Assembly (NCBI RefSeq): GCF_000959445.1
Contig: NZ_CP009630.1
Coordinates: 1,736,001 to 1,800,000 of the forward strand
DNA length: 64,000 bases
Direction: 5' to 3'
From: Burkholderia vietnamiensis LMG 10929
Lineage (GTDB): Bacteria; Pseudomonadota; Gammaproteobacteria; Burkholderiales; Burkholderiaceae
The position numbers were made by a program, and so were the translations under genes. The notes beneath the pieces are model-generated. The model ran no database searches. It saw only the letters and a program-made list of their open reading frames with translations, and was not told the origin of the DNA. Shown piece by piece: positions 31,201-39,976 of the stretch (positions within the stretch are counted from its first letter, which is position 1; each line of letters opens with the position of its first letter).

Positions 31201-31881
31201 TCAGTACGCGACAAAGATCGTCACGCGCCGATTACGCGCGCGTGCGGCCGCGTCGTCGCCGGTGACGAGCGGCTGCGTATCGGCGCGGCCGATCGCCGCG
31301 AGCCGGTGCGGCGCGACGCCGCGCTCCGCGAGATAGCGCACGACGCTGCCGGCCCGCGCGGACGACAGCTCCCAGTTCGATTCGTATTTCGCGTTCGCGA
31401 TCGGCACGTTGTCGGTATGCCCTTCGACGAGGATGTCGCCGCTCGCATGCTCGCTCAATGCGCGCGCGATCTGGGTCAGCACCGGCGCCGCATCGGGCAA
31501 CAGACGCGCGTCGCCGACGTTGAACAGCACCTTCGCGTCGATGCCGATCTCGATCCCGTGCGGCGCGCGCACGAGCGCGATGCGGCCGGCCGTCTTCAGT
31601 GCATCGAGCGACGCGAGCCACGCGGGCACGCGCTCGGGCAGCGTGATGGCCGCCGTGCCGCGCGCGGCGTCGTCGTGCCGCGCGAGCGTCTGATAGCGCG
31701 CGTCGAGCGCGTTGTACTTCGCGAGCTGCAGCACGTACAGCGCGAGAAACAGCACCATCAGCGTCGTGATCAGATCCGCGTACGAGATCAGCCAGCGCCC
31801 GGTCTGCGCGTCGTCGCCTTCATCGTCGTCGCGACCGGTCGCCGTTGCGCCCGCGCGCGCGGCCTCAGTTCGTGCCGTCAT
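31201..31881 (-). CDS. MotB-like OmpA-domain stator protein
   Basis: 226 aa. A basic/acidic cytoplasmic N-terminus leads into a single membrane helix, WLISYADLITTLMVLFLALY, that carries the proton-binding Asp (D36) of MotB. A short plug/linker and a peptidoglycan-binding OmpA domain follow, with ILVEGHTDNVPI and NWELSSARAGSVVRYL. It is shorter than flagellar MotB (about 300 aa). It lies 18 bp after a MotA-like gene and in the same direction as the cNMP/FliG-like gene, with no other flagellar genes in the window. Confidence 0.88.
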   Translation of the reverse strand: MTARTEAARAGATATGRDDDEGDDAQTGRWLISYADLITTLMVLFLALYVLQLAKYNALDARYQTLARHDDAARGTAAITLPERVPAWLASLDALKTAGRIALVRAPHGIEIGIDAKVLFNVGDARLLPDAAPVLTQIARALSEHASGDILVEGHTDNVPIANAKYESNWELSSARAGSVVRYLAERGVAPHRLAAIGRADTQPLVTGDDAAARARNRRVTIFVAY

Positions 31882-31899
31882 GTCGATGCTCCACGGGCG

Positions 31900-32664
31900 T
31901 CATGCGAGCGACTCGGCCGCGCGGCCGCGCACGTCGCCGGCCAGGCGCGTTTCGATCGTGTGCGGCGATTCCTTGCGCGAAATCGCGAGCAGCCCGTCGA
32001 GGTACAGCTTGCGAAACCGCAGCTCGCTGTCGATCTGCGCACGCAGCTTGCCGTACAGCGGCAGAAACACGAGGTTCGCGAACGCGAGACCGTAGAGCGT
32101 CGCAATGAACGCGACGGCGATGCCCGGTCCGAGCTGCGCAGGCTCGAGGATGTGGCTCGTCACCTGCACCAGCCCGAGCACCGAGCCGAGAATCCCGAAG
32201 GTCGGCGCATAGCCGCCCGCCTGATGCCACACGCGCGCCGCCGCGAGCCGGCTGCGCTCGTAGGCGTCGAGCTCGCGCTGCAGCGCATCCTCGAGCACGG
32301 CGCTCGACACGCCGTTCGCGAGCAGTTCCAGCCCGCGTCGCGCGAACGGATGAATGCCGGTCACGTCCATCGATTCGAACGCGAGCAATCCGTTGAGCTT
32401 CGCGCGGTCGCCCCATTCGAGCAGGTCGCTCAGATGCTTGCGGTCCACTTCCTGCGCGCGCACGAACGCGAGCCGCAACTGCTTGACCGCATCGAAAAAG
32501 CGCGCCCAGGTGTTCTGGATCATCACCGCGCCGAGCGTGCCGCCGAGCACGATCACGAGCGCCTCGAACTGGAACAGCATCGAGAAGTGGCCGCCTTCGA
32601 GCGCGAAGCCGAACACGATGGCCGTGCCACCGAGCAGCACGCCAGCCAGGGTCAACAGGTCCAT
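31900..32664 (-). CDS. MotA/TolQ-family proton-channel stator protein
   Basis: 254 aa with four membrane segments: LLTLAGVLLGGTAIVFGFAL, LFQFEALVIVLGGTLGAVMI, GYAPTFGILGSVLGLVQV and AVAFIATLYGLAFANLVFLP. The Pro-containing helices 3-4 and the cytoplasmic loop with charged residues (DRAKLNGLLAFESM) match flagellar MotA/PomA rather than ExbB/TolQ. It pairs with the MotB-like gene immediately downstream to form an ion-driven stator. The target of its torque or force is unknown; the neighbour carries a FliG-like domain. Confidence 0.88.
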   Translation of the reverse strand: MDLLTLAGVLLGGTAIVFGFALEGGHFSMLFQFEALVIVLGGTLGAVMIQNTWARFFDAVKQLRLAFVRAQEVDRKHLSDLLEWGDRAKLNGLLAFESMDVTGIHPFARRGLELLANGVSSAVLEDALQRELDAYERSRLAAARVWHQAGGYAPTFGILGSVLGLVQVTSHILEPAQLGPGIAVAFIATLYGLAFANLVFLPLYGKLRAQIDSELRFRKLYLDGLLAISRKESPHTIETRLAGDVRGRAAESLA

Positions 32665-32686
32665 GTCGTCTCCGTCGGGCCGCGCG

Positions 32687-33931
32687 TCACGCGTCGGACG
32701 ACGCGAGCGGCGCCGGCGCAGCGCCGGCGGCCGGCGCCTTGGCCGCGCGAACGGCCTCCACCACGCGGCGCTCGATCTCGCCGACCTCGAGCGGATCGAG
32801 CTTCAGCTCGCGGCGCATCACCCACGACACCTCGTTGCGCCGCGCTTCGGTCATCACCGAGAACAGCTTGTCGGCGATCGCACGATCGTCGAGGCTCGCG
32901 ATCAGCTTCGCGAGATCGTACGTATCGAAGCCGCTGATCACGTCGAACAGCGTGCGCTGGTCGACCCACACGACGTCCTCCAGCGACTGCACGTCGCCCG
33001 CGCGCGGGTGACGCCGCGAGAAATACGCGACGCCCTTCTGCTCGACGTAGCCGAGCACCTTCGACTTGCGGAACGCGAACAACTCGTCGGCGATCTCGCC
33101 GTGCGACAGCTTGTTGAGCAGCAGCTTGCGGTCGACGCCGATCAGCGCCTCCAGATCGGCCAGCTCGATCAGCTCGAGCTCGCTGTTGATCGACAGGTCG
33201 AGGTCGTGATCGGCGACCTGCTGCGCGCGATCGACCACGCGGGCGGCGTCGAACGTGACGACCTGGCGCCCGTCCGTGGACGATCCATAGTCGGCCATGC
33301 CGCCGGCATGCTCGGCCGACGCGGCCTCGATCGTGACGAGATTGAGCTTCTCCATGCGGCGCAGCATCGCGAGCACGTGCGGGCGCGAATGGCCGGCGAT
33401 CGCGCGGCAGCGGCGAATCACGTCGGCGAGCGGCACCGAGGTCTCCGCGGCTTGCGTCTGCATCGGCCGGCGCGACCATGCGTCGTCCGAGCCGCGCGCG
33501 TCGGCGCCGGCCATCAGCGACAGCACATGCGCATACGACAGCACGCCCGGCATGAAGTCGGCGTGCGTATAGGTCGCGAGCTGGTCGTCCTTGCGCTTCA
33601 CGCGACGGATCATCGTGCGCACGATGTGGCGCAGCAGCGCGGACACATGCTCGATTTCCTCGTCGAGCGTCGACGCAGGCACGACCGTGAGCTGGCAGAA
33701 CGACAGCGCCTTCGCGGTGTGCGCGCGCGGCTCGGCCCCGAGCAGCGCCGCTTCGCCGAAGAAGTCGCCGCGCCCGAGCGTGCCGATGACGATGCGTTTG
33801 TCCTCGCAACGCGTCGACAGCTCGACCTTGCCGTCCGCGATCAGAAAGATGACGGGCTCGCCGGCGAAGCCCTCCGAGTAGATGATCTCGCCGGGCGCGG
33901 CCGTACGCGTCCAAGATTGCTGACGGTTCAA
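32687..33931 (-). CDS. Cyclic-nucleotide-binding domain fused to a FliG-like C-terminal domain
   Basis: 414 aa from a TTG at 33931, chosen because AGGGGA stands 7 bases upstream; an ATG at 34036 would add 35 residues of non-coding character. Residues about 10-100 form a cNMP-binding barrel (PGEIIYSEGFAGEPVIFLIA, IGTLGRGDFFGEAALLGAEP). A middle region of about 200 residues has helical, winged-helix-like segments (HVLAMLRRMEKLNLVTI). Residues about 315-395 resemble FliG C-terminal torque domain: LEDVVWVDQRTLFDVI, LAKLIASLDDRAIADKLF, FSVMTEARRNEVSWVM, DPLEVGEIERRVVEAV. It lies 22 bp upstream of the MotA-like gene. Inferred role: a ligand-gated rotor or switch partner for the stator pair. Confidence 0.8.
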   Translation of the reverse strand: MNRQQSWTRTAAPGEIIYSEGFAGEPVIFLIADGKVELSTRCEDKRIVIGTLGRGDFFGEAALLGAEPRAHTAKALSFCQLTVVPASTLDEEIEHVSALLRHIVRTMIRRVKRKDDQLATYTHADFMPGVLSYAHVLSLMAGADARGSDDAWSRRPMQTQAAETSVPLADVIRRCRAIAGHSRPHVLAMLRRMEKLNLVTIEAASAEHAGGMADYGSSTDGRQVVTFDAARVVDRAQQVADHDLDLSINSELELIELADLEALIGVDRKLLLNKLSHGEIADELFAFRKSKVLGYVEQKGVAYFSRRHPRAGDVQSLEDVVWVDQRTLFDVISGFDTYDLAKLIASLDDRAIADKLFSVMTEARRNEVSWVMRRELKLDPLEVGEIERRVVEAVRAAKAPAAGAAPAPLASSDA

Positions 33932-34411
33932 GTTGGTTCCCCTGCTGCGCTGATTGTTGCGGACTGCGCGTCGCACGTCGGAGGCATGCGATCGACAGTC
34001 TTCCCCGTTCCCGTTTAACGTCATCGCCACACGCATCCTTTAGCAATTTCCTGCGGTTTTCCGGCCGAGATCAACGCCAAACGTTTGCGTGCCGCCTCGC
34101 GCACGGTCCACTTCGTGCGATGCGTGCGCCGGCGCTCGACGATGCATGCGTGCGCGTCGGGCGAGCCGAACCAGTGGATCGTCGCGCGAGCGCGCATGCA
34201 GCGCATCGCGCGCCGACACGCTCCGCCGCGCGAACCTCGCTCGCGACCGTGCGGAAAACGCGTTCTCGAATTCGCTTGGGGATGCTTCGTTTATCTCGCG
34301 CGCGCATGGGTCCGCGCATGACCCCACAGCCCATTGAACCCTTTTTCTTCCATTATCGTCGGATAATTAGCTTTTATTTTCGTCTAAAATCGCGCTTCCT
34401 CTGAACATAGG
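33932..34411. other. Divergent intergenic region upstream of the cNMP-FliG and hydrolase genes
   Basis: About 480 bp. The left part is GC-rich and featureless; 34335-34395 is strikingly AT-rich, with possible -10 hexamers such as TAAAAT (34385-34390), and leads into the exported hydrolase gene. I could not assign a well-spaced -35 or a sigma-54 element here. Confidence 0.4.
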
Positions 34412-35392
34412 ATGGAACGAGTTTTGATTAAGCTGACGAAAACTATCTCGCGTACGGCCATCGCCGCATGCGTGGCTTGTGCCGGTCTGATGCCGCTGTC
34501 CCAGTCGGCCCAGGCCCAGGTCGAGCCTTTGAAGAACCCCGTCTATGGGGTCACGCTGGACGACCTGACCAAACTCGATGCGATCGTCGCGTCGCTGCAG
34601 AACCTGCCGTACCGCCCGACGGTGCGCGTCGTGTTCGATCCGGGCACGTCGGCGGCCGACTACTACGCGCCGCTGCTGCGCCTGCACTCGGTCGCATACG
34701 TGATGGGCGAAATCTACGATTCGTACTATTTCCCGACGACGTTGTCGGCGTACCAGGCGCGCACGCAGGAACTGGTGTCGCAGCTGAAGAACACCGTCGA
34801 CGTGTGGGAAATCGCGAACGAAATCAACGGCGAATGGCTGCGCAACGACCCGAACGGCACCAACACGGTGGTCAACTCGGAAGAGCAGCAGATCGGCCAG
34901 ATGGTCGCCGCGGCCAATACGATCGTGAAATCGAACGGCGGCAAGACGGCCATCACGCTGTACTACAACGACGACAGCAAGGGCAACAACTGCTGGGCGA
35001 AGCCGCAGGATTACTGGAAGACCTGGCCGACGAATTTCCTGTCGTCCACGGTGCGCCAGCAAGCCGACTACGCGCTGTTCAGCTACTACCCGTATCAGGA
35101 CTGCCCGGGCCTGAGCCCGTCGTGGAAGAACGACTTCGCGGCGCTGGAAAGCATCTTCCCGAACGCGAAGGTCGGCTTCGGCGAAATCGGCACGTCGGAC
35201 ATCGCCGCGCCGACGTCGGTGCAGCAGAACCTCATCACCACCTACTACCCGATGGTCAACAGCATGACCGATCCGCGCTTCATCGGCGGGTTCTTCTGGT
35301 GGAACTACGTCGAGGAGATGCTCCCGTATTCGACGAGCGGCTACTTCAAGCTGCTGCGTCAAACGATCATCACGCTCAAATCGCCCAGCTGA
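34412..35392 (+). CDS. Exported clan GH-A-like glycoside hydrolase
   Basis: 326 aa with a Sec signal peptide (cleavage near QSAQA-Q, residue 35). The TIM-barrel hydrolase pattern is seen in YGVTLDDLTKLDAIVASLQN near strand 1, WEIANEINGEW with acid/base Glu137 after Asn (strand 4) and VGFGEIGTSD with the nucleophile-candidate Glu258 (strand 7). FFWWNYVEEM forms the strand-8 aromatic wall. Family number cannot be assigned by eye. As a periplasmic protein next to nfrA/nfrB it may trim or hydrolyse the glycan made by this locus, as many exopolysaccharide clusters encode such an enzyme. Confidence 0.75.
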   Translation: MERVLIKLTKTISRTAIAACVACAGLMPLSQSAQAQVEPLKNPVYGVTLDDLTKLDAIVASLQNLPYRPTVRVVFDPGTSAADYYAPLLRLHSVAYVMGEIYDSYYFPTTLSAYQARTQELVSQLKNTVDVWEIANEINGEWLRNDPNGTNTVVNSEEQQIGQMVAAANTIVKSNGGKTAITLYYNDDSKGNNCWAKPQDYWKTWPTNFLSSTVRQQADYALFSYYPYQDCPGLSPSWKNDFAALESIFPNAKVGFGEIGTSDIAAPTSVQQNLITTYYPMVNSMTDPRFIGGFFWWNYVEEMLPYSTSGYFKLLRQTIITLKSPS

Positions 35393-35431
35393 TCGCGTCG
35401 TAGCGATCCGTCCAGGCGTCAGCGCAGCCGC

Positions 35432-37126
35432 TCAGAACCACAATGTCGCGCGCACCACGAGACCACGTGCGCGGGCCGCTGACGTCAACGGAAACCGGTA
35501 TTGCACCGTCACATCGACGTAGCTCGCCGGCGCCGTATAGCGCCCTTCGCGGAACCAGTACCGGAACTGGATGCCCGGCCCCACGCCGATCGCCGTCTCG
35601 TCCTTCTCACGGTTGTCGTGATCGCCCGCCACCGCGACGTGCGGATAGACGGTCAGACGATTGCCGAGCATCGGCAGACGCCACGTGTGGCCATAGCGCA
35701 GCTCCGAATAAACGATGTAGCGCCCCGCGTGAATGAAATAGGCGCCTTCTACATAGGCCTGCCAGCTGCGCCAGCTCGGCTCGGTCACGCGCAGGTCGGT
35801 GCCCGCTTCCGACGAATATCCCAAACGCATCAGCCAGTCCGTCATCGACAGGCTGCCGATGTGGAACAGCCGCTCGGCGGTCATCACCACGTTCTGATCC
35901 GGTATCGGCTTGTAGCGCACGCCCACCGACCCCTGCACCGTCGGCATGCCGGTCACGTTGCCGTTGCCGTCGTACGCGGTGCCGTAACCGCGCACGAAGA
36001 ACTGCAGGATGCGCCCGTTCTGGTAGCCGATCTTCGGCGGCTGCCAGTACGCCTCGACGCCCGGCTGCAGCACGCTGATCGTTCCTTGCGGGCCGAACGC
36101 GGCCGATTGATACGGCGCGCTCAGCACGAAACCCCACGTGCGCTGCAGTTGCTCGACTTCGCGCCGATAGCCGAACTTGCGCTGCGTGTCGAACGCGTGC
36201 TCGCTTTCGTCGGCATCGAGACTGTGCTCGAACATCTGCACCGATTCGTCGTTCAGGCCGATCCGCTTCGCCGCATAGCCGGCATCCGCATAGTTCATCG
36301 CGTTGCCGGCGCCGCCGGCGAAGCCTTGCTGGAACGCGTCGAGCGCATCGCGATCGCGGTGCTCGCGCAGCAGGTCGTACGCGTGTTGCAGATGCTGCAT
36401 CGCCGAGTCGTCGGCCGGTGCCTGCGGCGGCCGATCGACCTGCCGCGCCTGCGCGGCGATCGCGGCGGCCATGTTGCGTTCGGTGTCCGTCGCCGCGTCG
36501 CTGGCGGCCAGTTCGGCCATCCGGATCGCCGTGTCGTGATCGCCGGCCTGCAGGCTCAATTGCGCGATGCGCACCTGGATCACCGCGGATTTTTCATCGG
36601 CGAGCGGCGCCAGCGCGATGCCCGCTTCATGCGGACGGTTCGCCGCGAGCGCGCTGTCCGACCATGCGAGCCGCAGGTTGCGCTGCTGCTCCGCGCTCCA
36701 CTTGCCGCCCGCCACGGCGGCCGAGAAGTCGCGGCACGCGACGTCGTAGCGCATCTGGCGCTGCGCGAGATAACCGTGCTGCGCGAGCACGGCCGCGCTG
36801 TTCGGAAAACGTGTGCTCAGCGATTCGAGCAGCGCGTCGGCGTCGTCGACCTTGCCTTCGCGCCGGTACACGTCGACGAGCAACAGTCCGAGCTGCTCGC
36901 TGCCCGGCTGGATCTGCAGTGCGCGCAACGCATACACCTCCGCGCGGGGCAGGTCGCCGGCGTCGATTGCCTTGTAGGCGCCGTCGGCCAGCCGGAACGC
37001 TTTGGGGACGAGCGGCCGGGCAGCGTGCGCGGGCGGCTGCCACGCGAGCGACATGGCGAGCGCCAGTGCGCTGAGCCGCGCGCAGCGCGCGAGGCCGGCG
37101 GTGATCGGACGGGTCGAGCGTTTCAT
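35432..37126 (-). CDS. nfrA: NfrA-like outer-membrane protein (N4 adsorption protein A family)
   Basis: 564 aa. Signal peptide (LSALALAMSLAWQPPAHA), then TPR-like helical repeats (GDLPRAEVYALRALQIQPGS, ALDAFQQGFAGGAGNAMNYA). The C-terminal region is barrel-forming, with alternating beta-strands and a terminal aromatic (VVRATLWF), matching the NfrA C-terminal domain. In E. coli NfrA is the N4 phage receptor and the outer-membrane export partner of the NGR glycan. Its ATG overlaps the nfrB stop codon (ATGA at 37123-37126), so the two are translationally coupled. E. coli NfrA is much longer (about 990 aa), so this is a compact form. Confidence 0.82.
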   Translation of the reverse strand: MKRSTRPITAGLARCARLSALALAMSLAWQPPAHAARPLVPKAFRLADGAYKAIDAGDLPRAEVYALRALQIQPGSEQLGLLLVDVYRREGKVDDADALLESLSTRFPNSAAVLAQHGYLAQRQMRYDVACRDFSAAVAGGKWSAEQQRNLRLAWSDSALAANRPHEAGIALAPLADEKSAVIQVRIAQLSLQAGDHDTAIRMAELAASDAATDTERNMAAAIAAQARQVDRPPQAPADDSAMQHLQHAYDLLREHRDRDALDAFQQGFAGGAGNAMNYADAGYAAKRIGLNDESVQMFEHSLDADESEHAFDTQRKFGYRREVEQLQRTWGFVLSAPYQSAAFGPQGTISVLQPGVEAYWQPPKIGYQNGRILQFFVRGYGTAYDGNGNVTGMPTVQGSVGVRYKPIPDQNVVMTAERLFHIGSLSMTDWLMRLGYSSEAGTDLRVTEPSWRSWQAYVEGAYFIHAGRYIVYSELRYGHTWRLPMLGNRLTVYPHVAVAGDHDNREKDETAIGVGPGIQFRYWFREGRYTAPASYVDVTVQYRFPLTSAARARGLVVRATLWF

Positions 37127-39084
37127 GCCTGTTCTCCCGACGGCCGAATCGCCGCAGATGCCTGCATCGACGCGCCGTCGCCGTCGCGTAGCCGCGAGAT
37201 CTCGACGAAGCGCGAGTGCCGCGCGAGTTCGGCGGAAATTTCCGCATCGCACGCGATGAAGTACGCGACGTTGGTACGCGCGCCGCGTCGCACGACCTCC
37301 TGTTCGTCCTGAGTGAGCGGGCGGCCGACCGCGATGTTCAGCGTGCCGTCGTCGGCGGTGGAAAACGGAATCGCGCGATACGCGTACTGCAACTCGAAGG
37401 CCAGCGAGTCCGCGAAATGGCCGACAGCAACGTTGCCCAGGCTCACGCGCGGCAGATCGGCCTGCTCGGCGATCGCGTCGGCGAGCGATTCGGTCGACAG
37501 CATGCTCGCGTCGAGCAACAGCTCGCCGAGCCGCTTGCCGCACGTCACTTGCTTGTCGAGGCATGCCTGCAGCTGCTCGAGCGACAGCACGCCCCAGCCG
37601 ACCAGGATCTCGCCGATCCTGCGCCGCACTTTCCCGAGCGCTTCGTTCGACAGATAGGTGTGGCTGGTCTTGTCCCACGCGATCGGCTTGCCGCTCACCA
37701 GGTGGCCAAGATAGATGCGCCACGCGCGGCAAACCGCGTAGAAGTTGATCATGTTGTTGACGAACATCCGCGGGACCGACAGCACCCCCTGCAGCGGGCC
37801 GTTCAGCTTGCTGACGAAGTGCACGCGCTGTCCGGCGCGCGCGACCAGCATGAAGGTGTTCACCCACAGCAGCGGCGCGATCCACGGGCCGTTCGTCGCG
37901 AAATGAACGCTGGCCGGGAGCGCATGGCCGGTTTTCTCGAGGACGGCAAGCAGCACGAAATTGAGCAGCACGACGTAGGCGATCACCGAGAACAGCGACG
38001 TCACGATGCCCTTGCGATCGTGGAAGAACATGTAGCGGGTGAGCAGGTCGCCTTTCCAGCCGAGCTGCTCCCAGCCTTGAAACGCGATGCCGAGCACCCA
38101 GCGCGCGCGCTGCCGGTATGCTGTTCTGAACGTCTTCGGAAAGTACTCGCGCGTCGCGAGCAGGTTCTCACGTGCCGCGCCTTTGCGCGCGTTGCGCGCC
38201 TGCGCATCGCGCGCGACGTCCGACAGCGGGAAGCGGGCGAACGTCTCCGTCATCCCGAGGTCCCTCAGCCGGAAGCTGAAGTCGTAGTCCTCGGTCAGCG
38301 AACTGGTGTTGAACGCATTGCCGCCGCTCGCCTTCATCGCCGCGTCGATCGCGCGGCGGCTGTAGCACGACGCCACGCCCGCGCCGGGCACGACGCCGGT
38401 CAGACGCGCGCGCACCGGCACGTCCTTCTGATGCGTTTCGCTGAAATCGTCGAGGTAACAGCCGGCGACGAACTCGTTCCATTTGCGCGGCAACGACAGC
38501 ACGGGAAGCTGCACGAGGTCGCTCTGCGTGACCGCGTGGTTCAGGTACTTCAATTCGGCCGGGTGAATCACGTCCTCGCAGTCGTGCATCACGACGCCGG
38601 CGAACTGAATGCGGTGGACGTCCTCGTAACGCAGGATCGCATCGAGAATCCAGTTCAGGCAGTCGGCCTTGCAGGTCGGCCCGTCGTTGCGCACCGTCGC
38701 GCGCGTGACGCGCCCGGGGTAGCGTCGAACCATCCGTTCGACTTCGGCCGTAGTTTCGGCATCGTTGTGATAGGTGCCGACGAAGATCACATAGCGTTCG
38801 TACTCGATGGTCGCGAGCGTGTTCTCGATCATCTTCGCGATCACGTCGTACTCTTTCCACGCCGGCACCATCAGCGCCAGATAACGCTCGTCGAGCGCGC
38901 GCAGCATGCCGATGTCGATGGCTGGCGCCTTCTCGCGACGCAGGACCCGGCGGATTTCGAACGACCAGTAACAGGCATCGAGCGTGAGATCGTCGAGCGT
39001 GCTGATCAGGATAACGATCGCGGTCACGATGGCGACGACGTCGAGCGCCGACAGATACGCACTCCATATTGTATGGTTCATCAT
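37123..39084 (-). CDS. nfrB: NfrB-like glycosyltransferase with C-terminal MshEN (c-di-GMP-binding) domain
   Basis: 653 aa. An N-terminal membrane helix precedes a processive GT2 domain with MHDCEDVIHP (metal/nucleotide Asp), TEDYDFSFRL (catalytic Asp) and the QRARWVLG (QxxRW) motif. Several membrane helices follow (FSVIAYVVLLNFVLLAVLEK). From residue about 485 there are two MshEN-type repeats: IGEILVGWGVLSLEQLQACL and RLGELLLDASMLSTESLADA, ending AEQADLPRVSL. MshEN domains bind c-di-GMP, and E. coli NfrB is activated by it. The enzyme would polymerise a glycan, probably ManNAc-containing given wecB, and pass it to NfrA. Confidence 0.88.
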   Translation of the reverse strand: MMNHTIWSAYLSALDVVAIVTAIVILISTLDDLTLDACYWSFEIRRVLRREKAPAIDIGMLRALDERYLALMVPAWKEYDVIAKMIENTLATIEYERYVIFVGTYHNDAETTAEVERMVRRYPGRVTRATVRNDGPTCKADCLNWILDAILRYEDVHRIQFAGVVMHDCEDVIHPAELKYLNHAVTQSDLVQLPVLSLPRKWNEFVAGCYLDDFSETHQKDVPVRARLTGVVPGAGVASCYSRRAIDAAMKASGGNAFNTSSLTEDYDFSFRLRDLGMTETFARFPLSDVARDAQARNARKGAARENLLATREYFPKTFRTAYRQRARWVLGIAFQGWEQLGWKGDLLTRYMFFHDRKGIVTSLFSVIAYVVLLNFVLLAVLEKTGHALPASVHFATNGPWIAPLLWVNTFMLVARAGQRVHFVSKLNGPLQGVLSVPRMFVNNMINFYAVCRAWRIYLGHLVSGKPIAWDKTSHTYLSNEALGKVRRRIGEILVGWGVLSLEQLQACLDKQVTCGKRLGELLLDASMLSTESLADAIAEQADLPRVSLGNVAVGHFADSLAFELQYAYRAIPFSTADDGTLNIAVGRPLTQDEQEVVRRGARTNVAYFIACDAEISAELARHSRFVEISRLRDGDGASMQASAAIRPSGEQA

Positions 39085-39394
39085 GTTTTCCGCGATTGTC
39101 GCTTGTCAGTGCTGTTTGCGCCCGCCGACGCAAGGCCGATAAGCAGCCCCACCTCGCCCCCGGTACAACTGCCCTTCCGTTCCTGCCCGCTGCGCGTGTG
39201 GCTCTGAAGCGGCGCCCGCGCGGCCGAATCGCACGCTCACGCATCAGGCGCCATCGACGCGCTCGCGCAAATTTTCCGACGCTGATTCCAACGAGACGCC
39301 GCACACTGCTGCGGTCATGCCCACGCGAAACCGCCGGCGTCGGTCGCGTCGCACGGCCCCCCGTACACCGCCGTCCGCACGCACGATTCGTCAA

Positions 39395-39409
39395 GCAAGT
39401 CGTGCGCCA
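39395..39409 (-). promoter_or_regulatory. Sigma-54 (RpoN) promoter for nfrBA
   Basis: On the minus strand TGGCGCACGACTTGC followed by T: TGGC at -24 and a full TTGCT at -12 with exact spacing. The predicted start is near 39383. Confidence 0.5.
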
Positions 39410-39485
39410 TCGGCACGCAATCCTTGTCGCTCGCGGGGTGCCGGCATGCGCGGCAGGCGGCCGGCACCGCGAAGGCAGGCCAAAT

Positions 39486-39501
39486 GTTTCAGCACTGAAA
39501 C
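39486..39501. promoter_or_regulatory. Perfect dyad GTTTCAG-CA-CTGAAAC, possible enhancer site
   Basis: A 16-bp inverted repeat with perfect 7-bp arms, about 80-90 bp upstream of the sigma-54 promoter of nfrBA, which is the usual position for an enhancer-binding activator. The activator is unknown; the BerB-type c-di-GMP-responsive sigma-54 activator known in B. cenocepacia is one candidate by analogy only. Confidence 0.45.
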
Positions 39502-39821
39502 GTGCGGTCGCGCCGCGCGTGAAAGCTGCCCGACAGGTCGGCCGCGCAGCGACGCCGGCCACGACCGCGCGCGGCTCGGACGAACGGCGCGCACGTCGCG
39601 CTCGGCGGCATGATGGGCCGCCATTCGAACCGCCCGCCAGCCGGCCCGCGCGCGGCGGTGCGCAGCGCGCCGCGCGTGCGTCGCGCGACGTTCGCCGCGG
39701 CACTCGCGGTCGGGCCCCGCGTTGTGCCCGCGTTACGCGCGTGCAACGTTTATCGCTGCAATTCCGGCTTGCCGCGCGGCACTGATGCCGGCGTCCCGGC
39801 ACGGCGCGCGTTTGCGGTGGA

Positions 39822-39836
39822 TGGTATGGATCTGGC
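39822..39836 (+). promoter_or_regulatory. Weak sigma-54-like element upstream of the small exported protein
   Basis: TGGTATGGATCTGGC: TGG and GC at the correct N10 spacing but TGGC instead of TTGC at -12. A TGAAAC...GTTTCA pair lies around 39841-39861. It would serve the two rightward genes at 39977 and 40295. Confidence 0.3.
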
Positions 39837-39976
39837 TTGAAACACAGCCGACCGGTTTCATTTGCTTATCCGGTATCAGGCGCACAACAAATCACGACAT
39901 GAAGTCCAGCTACGGATCGGGGGGGCTGGTCGTGCTCGTTTCCCGAACGAGGCGATCGCAATTTGCCTATCAAAGG

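Larger units (their letters stand above)
39085..39976. other. Long divergent intergenic region upstream of nfrB
   Basis: About 890 bp without coding-like frames. It contains a leftward sigma-54-type promoter (39395-39409), a perfect 7-bp-arm dyad upstream of it (39486-39501) and a rightward sigma-54-like element (39822-39836). The leader before nfrB would be about 300 nt. Confidence 0.5.

Noticed and set aside
31201..33931. Zorya-type anti-phage system (ZorA/ZorB stator)
   Set aside because: No ZorC, ZorD or ZorE-like helicase/nuclease gene adjoins the pair, ZorA's long tail is absent, and the partner has cNMP and FliG-like domains instead.
39069..39785. Coding frames in the nfrB upstream region
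   Set aside because: All are Arg/Ala-rich without start signals or motifs and overlap the promoter elements; the region reads as non-coding.
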